NCBI GenBank assembly: GCA_002470165.1 | Contig: DKNF01000204.1 | Coordinates: 1-15,950, forward strand | Source of the DNA: Betaproteobacteria bacterium UBA7395 | GTDB taxonomy: Bacteria > Pseudomonadota > Gammaproteobacteria > Burkholderiales > Rhodocyclaceae | DNA: 15,950 nucleotides | Direction of reading: 5' to 3' | Part shown: positions 5,670 to 15,164 of the stretch, in pieces | Numbering within the stretch: position 1 is the stretch's first letter | How the letters are laid out: the number at the start of each line of letters is the position of its first letter | Notes under the pieces: generated by a model | The model's input: the letters and a program-made list of their open reading frames with translations, nothing else | Told to the model about the DNA's origin: nothing | The model's database searches: none | Program-made: the position numbers and the translations under genes

Positions 5670-6596
5670 TCAGAGATCAGCCAGGACACGCAGATGCGCG
5701 CCGACGCTCCGGGCCAGCGAGGTCATCACATACCCGCCTTCGAGCATGGAGACGATGCGCTTGTCGCACATTTCGGCCGCCAGCTTCTTCAGATGATCGG
5801 TGCACCAGGCGAAATCCTTCTCGAGTAGTTTGAGGCCGCCCATGTCGTCCTCGTAATGGCCGTCGAACCCCGCCGAAATGAAGATCATCTGCGGCTGGAA
5901 CTCCTTGAGCCGCGGCGTCCATACCTGCAGTACCGCATCCCGGAATTCCTCGCCGCCGCAACCGGCGGCCAGCGGCACATTGCACATGTTGGCGGCCGGC
6001 TTGTCGGTCCCCGAATAGGGATAGAAGGGATGCTGGAAGATGCTGCACATCAGCACCTGCTCGTTGCCGGCAAAACAGTCCTCGGTGCCGTTGCCGTGGT
6101 GCACGTCGAAGTCGATGATGGCGACGCGCTCCAGGCCGTGCGCTTTGATCGCATGCATGGCGGCAACGCCGATGTTGTTGAAGAAGCAGAAGCCCATCGG
6201 CGTGGCTTTTTCGGCATGGTGGCCTGGCGGACGGACGGCGCAGAAGGCGTTCTCGCATTCACCGCTCATCACCAGGTCCACTCCCATGCAACCTGCGCCC
6301 GCTGCACGCAAGGCCGCTTGCCAGGTATGCGGATTCATCGCGGTATCGGGGTCGAGGTGCACGATCCCCATTTCCGGTGAGGCGCGCTTGATGCGTTCCA
6401 GATGCGCCGCCGGATGAACGCGCAGCAATTGCTCGAAAGTCGCCAGCGGCGCGTCGTAATAAACGAAATAGGCATCGATGCCCTGGGCGATCAGGTGATC
6501 GTTGATGGCAGTGAGGCGTTGCGGGCATTCCGGGTGATGCGTCCCCATGTCGTGCAACTGGCAGTCGCGATGGGTGATGAAGGCAGTGGTCGTCAC
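5670..6596 (-). CDS. Histone-deacetylase-family amidohydrolase (class II-like)
   Basis: This is a zinc-dependent deacetylase of the arginase/HDAC fold, acting on acetylated amines or lysines; bacterial relatives include HDAH and acetylpolyamine amidohydrolases. The motifs are all present: RPPGHHAE (122-129, with the catalytic histidine pair 126/127), DFDVHHGNGTE (162-172, zinc ligands D164 and H166), SAGFD (zinc ligand D245), and the GGY tyrosine Y289. The MGTHHPECPQR start is typical of the family. The 308-residue length fits a single complete domain, with no signal peptide. Translation starts at GTG 6596 with only an AGAGAGAA stretch upstream. It is transcribed divergently from moxR, 123 nt away, and has its own terminator. 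The physiological substrate cannot be told from sequence. Confidence 0.92.
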   Translation of the reverse strand: MTTTAFITHRDCQLHDMGTHHPECPQRLTAINDHLIAQGIDAYFVYYDAPLATFEQLLRVHPAAHLERIKRASPEMGIVHLDPDTAMNPHTWQAALRAAGAGCMGVDLVMSGECENAFCAVRPPGHHAEKATPMGFCFFNNIGVAAMHAIKAHGLERVAIIDFDVHHGNGTEDCFAGNEQVLMCSIFQHPFYPYSGTDKPAANMCNVPLAAGCGGEEFRDAVLQVWTPRLKEFQPQMIFISAGFDGHYEDDMGGLKLLEKDFAWCTDHLKKLAAEMCDKRIVSMLEGGYVMTSLARSVGAHLRVLADL

Positions 6597-6658
6597 TTGT
6601 TCTCTCTCTGCGATGCGGCACCGTGAATGGCGCTCGTCGAAGGATCATTATCGTCTCA

Positions 6659-6686
6659 TTTGCGCGGGCGCTTCAAGCATTAGAAT
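6659..6686 (+). promoter_or_regulatory. Possible promoter of the moxR cluster
   Basis: TTTGCG (6659-6664), a 16-nt spacer and TAGAAT (6681-6686) weakly resemble a sigma-70 promoter, in the only sizeable gap (6597-6719) before the cluster. The rest of the gap shows no clear element for the divergent HDAC-family gene. Confidence 0.3.
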
Positions 6687-6719
6687 GGAGACTCCCGCAG
6701 CCCCCAACGGAAACCCTGC

Positions 6720-7667
<948 letters not shown>

Positions 7668-7672
7668 CGACC

Positions 7673-8626
7673 GTGGCGATCAATTTCCGGGAGCTGCAAC
7701 AACGCCTGTTCGGCAGCCGGGACGACGGCCTGACGCCGGTCACGCTCGACCGGCGTCGCATCTTCATCCTGCCGTCGCGCGCCGGCCTGCTCTTTGCCCT
7801 GACCCTGGTCGTCATGCTGCTCGCGGCAATCAACTACAACTTGGCACTCGGGCATGCCCTGGTTTTCCTGCTGGCCGGACTCGGTCTGGTCGGCATGGTG
7901 CACACCTTTCGCAACCTTCATGGCCTGCGCATCACGCCCGGCCGCTGCGCCCCGGTATTCGCTGGCGAAACGGCTGAATTCACACTGCTGCTCGACAACG
8001 ATCGCCCGGGATCGCGATACGGTCTGATGCTTGAAGCCGAAAAAGGTCTGAGCACCAGCAGCAGTGTCGGTGGCGGCAATCAGGCCAGCGTCGGCGTCCC
8101 GGTCCATGCCCATCGACGCGGCTGGCTGCCCTTGCCGCGCACGCGCCTCAGTACGCGTTATCCGCTCGGCCTGTTCACCGCCTGGAGTTATCTGCAGCCA
8201 GGCATGCGCTGCCTGGTCTACCCCAAGCCGCTGCCGCAAGCCCTGCCCGATGGTCTGTGGGCTGCGCAGGGTAGCGGCAACGGCAGCGGCGGGCAGGAAG
8301 ACTTCGCCGGCTTTCGCGAACGACAGACCTCCGATTCGCTGCGCCATGTGGCCTGGAAAGCCAGTGCCCGTGACGATGGCTCGCGACCTTTGCTGGTCAA
8401 GCTATTCGCCGGCGGCAGCGATAGCCAGCTCGAGCTCGCCTGGTCGGCCACCGACCCGACAGCCGACGATGAAACGCGTTTGTCCGTGCTCACCGGCTGG
8501 GTGCTCGCCGCCGACCAGGGACGCATCCCTTTCAGCCTGAGTCTGCCCGGCGTCAACATCCCGGCCGGCAACGGCGCGGCCCACCGGCAGCGCTGCCTGG
8601 AAGCCCTGGCCCTGTTCCGGACATGA
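7673..8626 (+). CDS. DUF58 domain-containing membrane protein
   Basis: This is a 317-residue protein with two N-terminal hydrophobic helices (about 36-53 and 57-77). The cytoplasmic or extracytoplasmic body carries the DUF58 signature at about 207-233: GGQEDFAGFRERQTSDSLRHV followed by AWKASAR. The RYPLGLFTAWSY segment (162-173) is also typical. The function of DUF58 is not established; it regularly lies between moxR and transglutaminase or VWA genes and may act as a MoxR partner. The start is a GTG 5 nt after the moxR stop, with no clear Shine-Dalgarno sequence, suggesting translational coupling. Its stop overlaps the next gene by 4 nt (ATGA). Confidence 0.88.
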   Translation: MAINFRELQQRLFGSRDDGLTPVTLDRRRIFILPSRAGLLFALTLVVMLLAAINYNLALGHALVFLLAGLGLVGMVHTFRNLHGLRITPGRCAPVFAGETAEFTLLLDNDRPGSRYGLMLEAEKGLSTSSSVGGGNQASVGVPVHAHRRGWLPLPRTRLSTRYPLGLFTAWSYLQPGMRCLVYPKPLPQALPDGLWAAQGSGNGSGGQEDFAGFRERQTSDSLRHVAWKASARDDGSRPLLVKLFAGGSDSQLELAWSATDPTADDETRLSVLTGWVLAADQGRIPFSLSLPGVNIPAGNGAAHRQRCLEALALFRT

Positions 8627-10566
8627 AAAGCAGCCAGCCCGATCCCCTGAGCCGCGAGCAGACGCCCTGGCTGTTCGCCGCAGCGGTGGTTACCACCTTG
8701 CCGCACACGCTGCAGCAACCCTGGTGGCTGAGCGCCTTCGGTGCGCTGCTGTTCGCCTGGGCCTTCCTGCTGTGGCGCGAGGACCGTCGCCTACCCGGTC
8801 GCTGGATCCTGCTGGCCCTGGTCGTCGCCGGCGTCGCTGCCATCCTTGCCGATTTCCGCACCCTGTTCGGACGCGAAGCCGGGGTTGCCACGCTGGTCCT
8901 GTTCATGGCGATGAAACTGCTCGAATTGCGCAGCCGGCGCGACGCCACGGTCATCGTCATGCTCGGCTACTTCCTGCTGCTGACACACTACTTCCATAGC
9001 CAGGACATCCCCACCGGACTCTGGCTGCTGTTCGCACTCTGGGTGGTTACCGCCGCGTTGGTGCGACTGCAGGCGGCAACCATGCCGCCCAGGGAAAACC
9101 TGGTCCAGGCCGGCAGCCTGTTGGCCCAGGCACTGCCGTTCATGCTCGTGCTCTACCTGCTGTTCCCGCGGATCAACGGCCCGCTCTGGGGCCTGCCTGC
9201 CGACGCCTTTACCGGCCAGACGGGCCTTTCCGACAGCATGGCGCCCGGCAACATTGCCAATCTGGTACGCAGTGGGGAAATCGCTTTCCGCGTCCGTTTC
9301 GACGAAGTACCGCCGGCGCGCCAGCAACTTTACTGGCGCGGCCCGGTGCTGGAAAATTTCGATGGCCGTATCTGGCGCCAGGCGACCCGACCGGCCAGTC
9401 CCGAGCGTATCGAGGAACTCGGCCCGCGTATCGCTTACGAAATGACGCTGGAAGCGCACGGCCAGCGCTGGCTGCTCGCCCTCGACGCGCCGGTCGCCCT
9501 ACCCGCTGACGCCAAACTCGACGGACGCCTGGCCGCACTGGCTCCCCGCCCGGTGGACAAACGCCAGCGCCTGCGCCTGAGCTCAAGCCCGGCCTATCGT
9601 CTCAACACCGCCGAATCGCCGCTCAGCCTGAGCGACAACCTGCGCCTGCCGGCCAACGGCAATCCGCAGACCCGGGAGCTCGCCCGCAACTGGCAGGCGC
9701 AAGCGAACGGCCCGGCCGAAGTGATCGCGCGAGCGCTGCGTCATTTCCGCGAAGAATCCTTCCATTACACCCTGCAGCCGCCCCTGCTCGGGCGAGACGG
9801 CATCGACGACTTCCTGTTCCGCACCCGGCGCGGCTTTTGCGAACACTATGCCGCCGCCTTCGTCGTCCTGATGCGCAACGCCGGCATCCCCGCCCGTGTG
9901 GTCACCGGCTACCAGGGCGGCGAGATGAATCCGCGCGACGGCTACCTAGTCGTCCGCCAGTCGGAAGCCCATGCCTGGGCCGAAGTCTGGCTGGAAAAGC
10001 GCGGCTGGGTGCGCGTCGACCCGACCGCCGCAGTCGCCCCGGAACGCATCGAGCGCGGCATCGTCGACGCGCTGCCGGCCGGCGAACCCCTGCCCGCCTT
10101 CCTGATGCGCCACGGCGACTGGCTTCGCGACCTGCGTCATCGCTGGGAAGCCCTGAACAATGCCTGGAACCAGCACATCCTGGGTTACGACACGCAACGC
10201 CAGCGCGACCTGCTGTCTCGACTCGGCTTCGAAGTCGACTGGCGTCAGCTGATCATCGCTCTGGGCCTGGCCTGCGCCATCGTTCTGGCCCTGGTCACTG
10301 CCTGGAGCCTGCGCCAACGGATACGCCCGGCACCGGAAATACGCCTCTGGCATCGTGCCCAGCGACGAATCGGTATACACTGCGCGCCGGGTGAAACACC
10401 CCTGGCCTTCGCTGCCCGCCTGCGTGCCGCAGACCCGGCGCTGGCGGCGCGTTTCGACCCGGTGGTCCGGCATTTCCTGCTGGCCCGCTACGCCCCGGAC
10501 AATCCAACCTCGCTGGCAGCGCTCGCCGCCGCCGTGAACCGACTTCCCAGACGGAGAATCGCTTGA
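8623..10566 (+). CDS. TgpA-type membrane transglutaminase/protease-like protein
   Basis: This is a 647-residue inner-membrane protein. The first 190 or so residues hold about six hydrophobic helices (TgpA N-terminal domain), followed by a periplasmic region and a transglutaminase-like domain at about 375-475. The catalytic triad is complete: C406 in RGFCEHYA, H450 in SEAHAWAEVW, and D466 in WVRVDPT. Another membrane helix near 548-565 (LIIALGLACAIVLALVTAW) leads to a cytoplasmic DUF4129-like tail of about 75 residues. The Pseudomonas aeruginosa homologue TgpA is an essential periplasmic transglutaminase. The gene overlaps the DUF58 stop by 4 nt, and its own TGA overlaps the TTG start of mltB. 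The substrate is unknown; a cell-wall role is inferred from the lytic transglycosylase gene downstream. Confidence 0.92.
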   Translation: MKSSQPDPLSREQTPWLFAAAVVTTLPHTLQQPWWLSAFGALLFAWAFLLWREDRRLPGRWILLALVVAGVAAILADFRTLFGREAGVATLVLFMAMKLLELRSRRDATVIVMLGYFLLLTHYFHSQDIPTGLWLLFALWVVTAALVRLQAATMPPRENLVQAGSLLAQALPFMLVLYLLFPRINGPLWGLPADAFTGQTGLSDSMAPGNIANLVRSGEIAFRVRFDEVPPARQQLYWRGPVLENFDGRIWRQATRPASPERIEELGPRIAYEMTLEAHGQRWLLALDAPVALPADAKLDGRLAALAPRPVDKRQRLRLSSSPAYRLNTAESPLSLSDNLRLPANGNPQTRELARNWQAQANGPAEVIARALRHFREESFHYTLQPPLLGRDGIDDFLFRTRRGFCEHYAAAFVVLMRNAGIPARVVTGYQGGEMNPRDGYLVVRQSEAHAWAEVWLEKRGWVRVDPTAAVAPERIERGIVDALPAGEPLPAFLMRHGDWLRDLRHRWEALNNAWNQHILGYDTQRQRDLLSRLGFEVDWRQLIIALGLACAIVLALVTAWSLRQRIRPAPEIRLWHRAQRRIGIHCAPGETPLAFAARLRAADPALAARFDPVVRHFLLARYAPDNPTSLAALAAAVNRLPRRRIA

Positions 10567-11567
10567 GCAAGACACTGGCCGCCCTGGCCTTTACCCTGAC
10601 CACCCAGCTTGCCGTCGCCGCACCGGGGAGCATCGCCGACCTCCCCGAAGCGGCAGCTTTCGCCAACGATCTCGCCCAGCGCCAAGGCTTCGATGCCAGC
10701 AGCCTGCTTGAACAGTTTTCCGCCATCCGGACGAACGAACGCGTCCTACAACTGATTGCTCCGCCGACTTCGCCGACCCAGCGCTCCTGGGAACGCTACC
10801 GCCCGCGCTTCGTCAACGCCCAGCGCATCGCCGGCGGCGTGCGCTTCTGGCAGGACAATGCGCTGACGCTGGCGCGCGCCCGTGCCCTCTACGGCGTGCC
10901 GGAAGAAGTGATCGTCGCCATCATCGGCGTCGAAACGGTCTATGGCAGCAATACCGGTGGTTTCGGCGTGCTTGAGGCACTCGCCACGCTGGCGTTTCAA
11001 TATCCGCGCCGGGCCGAGTTCTTCCGCAGCGAACTCGAACAATTCCTGCTGATGACCCGCGAGAACGGCCTCGACCCGCTTGCCGTCAAGGGCTCCTTCG
11101 CCGGCGCCATCGGCATCCCGCAATTCATGCCGGGTAGCCAGCGCCGCTATGCCGTCGATTTCGACGGCGACCAGCGCGTCGACCTGAGCAACAGTGTCGC
11201 CGATGCCATCGGCAGCGTCGCCCGCTTCCTCGAACAGCACGGCTGGCAGCCGGGGCAACCGGTTGCCGTGCCGGCACGACTGCCGGGCGCGCCGGATCAG
11301 TCACTGCTCGACGCCGGCATCCGCCCCAGCCTGCGTGTCGCCGACCTGTTCGAGCGCGGCATCGTGGCCACGGCAGCCCCCGAATCGACGGTGACGCTGG
11401 TCGACCTGGTCAGCCCCGGACAAGCCACGGAATATTGGCTGGGTTTCGAGAATTTCTATGTGATCACCCGCTACAACCGCTCGAGTTTCTACGCCATGTC
11501 GGTGTTCCAGCTGGCCGAGGAAATCCGTCGGGCGATGCCGCCGGCCATCCGGGAGGCCATGCGCTAA
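10563..11567 (+). CDS. mltB: Lytic murein transglycosylase B family (MltB/Slt35)
   Basis: The enzyme cleaves the MurNAc-GlcNAc bond of peptidoglycan with formation of 1,6-anhydro ends, in the periplasm. Residues 1-19 form a signal peptide with an AVA cleavage site; there is no lipobox cysteine, so unlike E. coli MltB this looks like a soluble periplasmic enzyme. The catalytic glutamate is E124 in IIGVETVYGSNTGGFGVLEA; further family blocks are FQYPRRAEFF, AGAIGIPQFMPGSQRRYAVD (about 180-199) and the metal-loop-like DFDGDQRVDLSNS. Length is 334 residues. The start is TTG 10563, overlapping the tgpA stop (TTGA) and preceded by GGAG (10553-10556). The stop overlaps that of the convergent rpoS gene. 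Confidence 0.92.
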   Translation: MSKTLAALAFTLTTQLAVAAPGSIADLPEAAAFANDLAQRQGFDASSLLEQFSAIRTNERVLQLIAPPTSPTQRSWERYRPRFVNAQRIAGGVRFWQDNALTLARARALYGVPEEVIVAIIGVETVYGSNTGGFGVLEALATLAFQYPRRAEFFRSELEQFLLMTRENGLDPLAVKGSFAGAIGIPQFMPGSQRRYAVDFDGDQRVDLSNSVADAIGSVARFLEQHGWQPGQPVAVPARLPGAPDQSLLDAGIRPSLRVADLFERGIVATAAPESTVTLVDLVSPGQATEYWLGFENFYVITRYNRSSFYAMSVFQLAEEIRRAMPPAIREAMR

Positions 11568-12508
11568 AGCAGGGAATCGCGGGTGATGTTGCCGCGCCGG
11601 ATGATCTTGCGCAGTCGGTCCAGACCTTCCAGCTGAATCTGGCGCACCCGCTCCCGGGTCAGTCCGAGATCGCCGGCGATGGCATCGAGCGTGGCAATCT
11701 CGCAGCCGTTCAGGCCATAGCGGCGCTCGATGATCTGGCGCTGGCGCTCGCTCAGTTCGTCCAGCCACGAAGCCAGCAGGGAACCGACTTCGCTGGACTG
11801 CAGCAGGCTTTCCGGATCGTCGCCGGAATCATCCGGGATGAACTCGGCCATGGTGTGGTTGGGATCGATATCGAGCGGCGCGTCGAGCGAGGCGATGTGC
11901 TCGTTCAGCGACAGGATGCGACGCACCTCCTCGACCGGCCGGTCGAGCAGCAAGGCCACCTTCTCCACCGTCGACTCCCGACTGTCAGCCGATTCCAGGT
12001 GACGCATGGCGCGCAGGACAAGGTTGATTTCCTTGACTACATGAACTGGCAGACGGATGGTCCGCGAGTGATTCATGATGCTGCGCTCGATCCCCTGGCG
12101 TATCCACCAGGTCGCATAGGTCGAAAAACGGAAACCGCGTTCCGGATCGAATTTTTCCAGCGCATGGATCAGGCCGAGGTTCCCCTCCTCGATCAGATCA
12201 AGCAGGGGTATCCCGCGATTGAGATAGTGCTTGGCGATGTTTACCACCAGCCGCAGGTTGTGCTCGATCATTTTCTGCCGGGCGGCAAAATCGCCGGCCC
12301 GCACCAGCCGCGCCGTCGCCAGTTCCTCTTCCGGCGTCAGCAGCGGGCGGGCACCGATCTCGTTGAGATAGATCTGGGTGACATCCTCAAGCAGACTGGC
12401 CTCGGCCAGGGCCGCTTCGGTCGCCAGCGGAAACAGGGCATCGCCCTCGGCAGCGAGCGGTAGCTCGTCGCCGTTCTGTTCGTCGCCCGCCCCCTCGTCC
12501 AGACTCAT
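11564..12508 (-). CDS. rpoS: RNA polymerase sigma factor RpoS
   Basis: This is the stationary-phase and general stress sigma factor. Region 1.2 begins at DVTQIYLNEIG (about 42-52). Region 2 contains NLRLVVNIAKHY, DLIEEGNLGLIHALEKFDP and RGFRFSTYATWWIRQGIER, the core-binding and -10 recognition segments. Region 3 starts with RTIRLPVHVVKEIN. Region 4.2 holds the -35 helix-turn-helix ATLDAIAGDLGLTRERVRQ. The length of 314 and the short acidic N-terminus fit RpoS rather than RpoD. The position directly after nlpD is diagnostic. The ATG overlaps the nlpD stop (ATGA) with no Shine-Dalgarno sequence visible, suggesting translational coupling. Its TAG stop overlaps the TAA of convergent mltB. Confidence 0.95.
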   Translation of the reverse strand: MSLDEGAGDEQNGDELPLAAEGDALFPLATEAALAEASLLEDVTQIYLNEIGARPLLTPEEELATARLVRAGDFAARQKMIEHNLRLVVNIAKHYLNRGIPLLDLIEEGNLGLIHALEKFDPERGFRFSTYATWWIRQGIERSIMNHSRTIRLPVHVVKEINLVLRAMRHLESADSRESTVEKVALLLDRPVEEVRRILSLNEHIASLDAPLDIDPNHTMAEFIPDDSGDDPESLLQSSEVGSLLASWLDELSERQRQIIERRYGLNGCEIATLDAIAGDLGLTRERVRQIQLEGLDRLRKIIRRGNITRDSLL

Positions 12509-13413
12509 CGGCCGGGCAGGAAGGGCCCCGGATCGACCGGCTTGCCCTGTTTGCGGATCTCGAAATGCAGTTTGACACCGGAGGTGCCGGTACTGCCCAT
12601 TTCAGCGATTTTCTGCCCCAGCTTTACCGACTGGCCTTCCTTGACCAGGATGCGGTTGTTATGGGCGTACACCGACAGGTGGTTGGCGCCATGCTTGACG
12701 ATGACCAGCTTGCCGTAGCCGGCAAGCGCTTCGCCGACATACAGCACCTGCCCGTCGGCCGCAGCCAGCACGGGATCACCCACGCGACCGGCGAAATCGA
12801 TGCCCTTGTTGGTGGTGCCGTTGTAAGGCGACTGGATCTTCGCCGAACTCGGCCAAGCCCAGGTAATGCCGTCCACCTGAGCTGTCTGGGCCGACGCAGC
12901 CGGTGTCGGCGCAGACTCCGTTGCCGCAGGTTGGGGCGGCATGGCAGGCGAAGCAGGCGGCGTCGCCGGTGCACTTACAGGGGTCGAATTCAGGCGGGCA
13001 TGCGCTTCGTCGGAATAGGCTTCCTTGCCGCCGCGCGGCTCACGCAGGACAGTGCCCTGCTTCACCGGCACAGGCACATCAAGCGGTCGGGCTTCGACCC
13101 CGCTGCCGACGCCGATCGGAGTTGCCACCGGCGCGACTTCCGCTGTCTGGCCGGCGGCACGGGTCAGGCGAAGAATCTGCCCCTCGCGCAAGGTCGTCGG
13201 ATCGGAGATGTTGTTGATCGCCGCCAGTTCATTGTGATCCATGCCGTTCTCACGGGCGATCCGGTACAGGGTATCGCCACGTTTGACGGCATACTCGCCC
13301 GCACCGGCAACCCTGGCTTGAGCGGTCGGCGTGCGATCGACGGTCGGCGCAGGTGCCTGCGTACAGGCAGTGAGAAAAAATACGACAGCAATGGGGGCGA
13401 GGAATCGGGTCAT
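12505..13413 (-). CDS. nlpD: NlpD-type lipoprotein, LysM plus degenerate M23 domain (amidase activator)
   Basis: This is an envelope lipoprotein that in E. coli activates the peptidoglycan amidase AmiC at the division septum. With the start at ATG 13413, residues 1-17 form a lipoprotein signal ending in the lipobox LTAC (C17). A LysM domain follows ([18 protein letters not shown] to LREGQILRL, about 40-84). After a proline/alanine-rich linker comes a C-terminal LytM/M23 domain (about 205-302), with [14 protein letters not shown] and [10 protein letters not shown]. The first zinc histidine is replaced (NKGID), as in E. coli NlpD, so the domain is probably an activator rather than a peptidase. 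AGGA lies 5 nt before this ATG, which overlaps the pcm stop; a longer frame from 13497 lacks a signal sequence. Confidence 0.92.
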   Translation of the reverse strand: MTRFLAPIAVVFFLTACTQAPAPTVDRTPTAQARVAGAGEYAVKRGDTLYRIARENGMDHNELAAINNISDPTTLREGQILRLTRAAGQTAEVAPVATPIGVGSGVEARPLDVPVPVKQGTVLREPRGGKEAYSDEAHARLNSTPVSAPATPPASPAMPPQPAATESAPTPAASAQTAQVDGITWAWPSSAKIQSPYNGTTNKGIDFAGRVGDPVLAAADGQVLYVGEALAGYGKLVIVKHGANHLSVYAHNNRILVKEGQSVKLGQKIAEMGSTGTSGVKLHFEIRKQGKPVDPGPFLPGR

Positions 13414-14066
13414 TGGGTTCCTGGTAGCAGGGGAACGAAGCGGACGGGGTCCAGCCGCGTTTCCGTGAAGCCGGTCGACGTGTGTTCGACAAGGCAAAGA
13501 TACTGCGCCTGCCCCCCGACAGGCAAGACCATGCGCCCCCCCGGCGCCAGTTGCTTGAGCAACTCGGGCGGGATGGAGGCGCCGGCGGCAGCGACGATGA
13601 TGCTATCGAATGGCGCAACTTCAGGCAGCCCCCAATGTCCGTCGGCGTGTTTCAGACGGACATTGAACTGCTGCAGCGTACGCATGTTGGCTTTGGCTTT
13701 TTCGAGCAGGGGCGCAATGCGCTCGACGGCGTAGACTTCCTTGCTCAGTTGCCCGAGCACCGCCGCCTGGTAACCGCAACCGGCACCGACCTCCAGCGTC
13801 TTGCCAAGTCCGGGGCGGGCGTTGAGCAACAATTCGATCATGCGGGCAACGATGTAGGGCTGGGAAATCGTCTGCCCCATGCCCAGTGGCAGCGCCGTAT
13901 CCTCGTAAGCCCGCGAGGCCAGCGCCTCCTCGACAAAAACATGGCGGGGCACGGCAGCCATCGCCGCCAGCACCTGCTCGTTGCGGATGCCTTTTTCGCG
14001 CAGGCGCTCGACCATGCGCACACGCGTGCGCTGCGAGGTCATACCGATACCCTGCAGGCCGTGCAT
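13410..14066 (-). CDS. pcm: Protein-L-isoaspartate O-methyltransferase
   Basis: The enzyme methylates L-isoaspartyl residues of aged proteins using S-adenosylmethionine, starting their repair. Signatures are [38 protein letters not shown] and motif [15 protein letters not shown]. Further blocks are [25 protein letters not shown] and [10 protein letters not shown]. The open frame extends to 14603, but that part is antisense-free overlap with surE and is not coding in this frame. Candidate starts are ATG 14081, 14066 and 14042. I chose 14066, two bases after the surE stop, because many betaproteobacterial homologues carry [10 protein letters not shown] before the usual start; 14042 has the better AGGG ribosome site. 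The stop overlaps nlpD by 4 nt. The protein is about 218 residues. Confidence 0.92.
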   Translation of the reverse strand: MHGLQGIGMTSQRTRVRMVERLREKGIRNEQVLAAMAAVPRHVFVEEALASRAYEDTALPLGMGQTISQPYIVARMIELLLNARPGLGKTLEVGAGCGYQAAVLGQLSKEVYAVERIAPLLEKAKANMRTLQQFNVRLKHADGHWGLPEVAPFDSIIVAAAGASIPPELLKQLAPGGRMVLPVGGQAQYLCLVEHTSTGFTETRLDPVRFVPLLPGTQ

Positions 14067-14068
14067 GA

Positions 14069-14809
14069 TCAAGCCATCCATTGCCGGATTGCCGGCAACT
14101 GTCCCGTATGAGTCAGATCGATCTGTAGCGGCGTGATCGACACCCGGTTCTGTTCGATCGCATGAAAATCGGTCCCGGGCCCGGCGTCGGCGGCTGTGCC
14201 GGCTGCGCCGATCCAGTACACCGTTTCCTTGCGTGGCGAGGTCATGCGCACCACCGGTTCGGCCTTGTGGCGGCGCCCGAGGCGGGTCACTTCCATCCCG
14301 GTCAATGCCTCGTAGGGAATATCCGGAACATTGACGTTGAGCAATACCGGCCCGGAAACCGGATTCCGGATCTGGCGCTCGACCAGTTCGCGGGCAACCC
14401 GTCCGGCGGTGGCAAAATTCAAACCGTCGAAACTGGTCATCGAAACGGCAATCGATGGAATACCGAACAAATATCCCTCGGTCGCCGCCGCAACCGTTCC
14501 GGAATAAATCGTATCGTCGCCCATATTGGCGCCCGAATTGATTCCGGAAACAATAATATCCGGCAAGGAATCCAGCATGCCGGTTACCGCCAGATGAACA
14601 CAATCGGTCGGGGTACCATTAACGAAATAAAACCCACTGGCCGCCTGTTTCAACATCAATGGTCGATCCAGCGTCAGCGAATTGCTGGCCCCGCTGCGAT
14701 TCTGCTCCGGCGCAACGACGACGATCTCGCCGAGCCCGCTGAGCGCCTCATGCAAGGCCGCCAGGCCGGGCGCGAAATAACCGTCGTCGTTACTGAGCAG
14801 AATGCGCAT
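14069..14809 (-). CDS. surE: 5'/3'-nucleotidase SurE
   Basis: This is a metal-dependent survival protein that dephosphorylates nucleoside 5'- and 3'-monophosphates and, in some species, exopolyphosphate. The metal site is complete: D8 and D9 in LLSNDDGY, the serine in [15 protein letters not shown] (about 37-51), and the asparagine in [20 protein letters not shown] (about 90-108). Other SurE blocks are [15 protein letters not shown] [15 protein letters not shown] and [10 protein letters not shown]. The 246-residue length is typical. The start lies 3 nt after the hns stop and has no strong Shine-Dalgarno sequence, suggesting coupling to hns. pcm follows about 2 nt after the stop, the standard surE-pcm order. 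Confidence 0.96.
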   Translation of the reverse strand: MRILLSNDDGYFAPGLAALHEALSGLGEIVVVAPEQNRSGASNSLTLDRPLMLKQAASGFYFVNGTPTDCVHLAVTGMLDSLPDIIVSGINSGANMGDDTIYSGTVAAATEGYLFGIPSIAVSMTSFDGLNFATAGRVARELVERQIRNPVSGPVLLNVNVPDIPYEALTGMEVTRLGRRHKAEPVVRMTSPRKETVYWIGAAGTAADAGPGTDFHAIEQNRVSITPLQIDLTHTGQLPAIRQWMA

Positions 14810-14812
14810 GAA

Positions 14813-15130
14813 TCAAACCAGCAGTGCGTCCAGATTGCCGCCCTGAGCCAGCCATGCCTCAACCCATTTCGGCTTGCGACCACGGCCGGTCCATTCGAGT
14901 TCGGCATTTTGCGGATGACGGTATTTGACTTTGACCTTGCCACCGGTAGACGTTTTTACTTTGACTTCCTTGCCCAGCAAATCCTCGATGGCAAAACCAC
15001 GGGCTTTGGCAAAAGCGCGGACTTCATTCAGGACATTTGCCTTTTCGGCAGCCTCGCGGCGCTTCAATTCGGCGGGAATCTGCTGCTGCAGATCGCGCAA
15101 TTCGGCAAGGGAAAGTGCAGACAAATCCAT
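14813..15130 (-). CDS. hns: H-NS family nucleoid-associated protein
   Basis: This is a small DNA-binding protein that silences AT-rich, often foreign, DNA. The 105 residues have an N-terminal oligomerisation helix (SALSLAELRDLQQQIPAELK, then a charged coil to about 45). The C-terminal DNA-binding segment YRHPQNAELEWTGRGRKPKW (70-89) includes the TGRGRKP minor-groove hook. This matches the short betaproteobacterial type (BpH3-like) rather than E. coli H-NS, which is 137 residues. AGGAG sits seven bases before the ATG, a strong ribosome site. surE begins 3 nt downstream, so hns may lead the whole surE-pcm-nlpD-rpoS run. Its own leader is markedly AT-rich, a possible site of autoregulation. Confidence 0.93.
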   Translation of the reverse strand: MDLSALSLAELRDLQQQIPAELKRREAAEKANVLNEVRAFAKARGFAIEDLLGKEVKVKTSTGGKVKVKYRHPQNAELEWTGRGRKPKWVEAWLAQGGNLDALLV

Positions 15131-15164
15131 GATAATCTCCTGGTTAATATTAAATCAGCGACCT

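Noticed and set aside
4352..5833. 493-codon plus-strand open frame opposite lysC
   Set aside because: It is an antisense shadow in GC-rich DNA; lysC on the minus strand is unmistakable and complete.
11435..12463. 342-codon plus-strand frame opposite rpoS, and 12565-13734 opposite nlpD
   Set aside because: Both are antisense shadows of conserved genes with no recognisable domain.
13414..13497. N-terminal extension of nlpD by 28 codons
   Set aside because: It overlaps pcm and would bury the lipoprotein signal; ATG 13413 gives a proper signal peptide, lipobox and ribosome site.
14067..14603. N-terminal extension of the pcm frame across surE
   Set aside because: It is out of frame with surE, low in complexity, and would nearly double the normal Pcm length of 205-220 residues.
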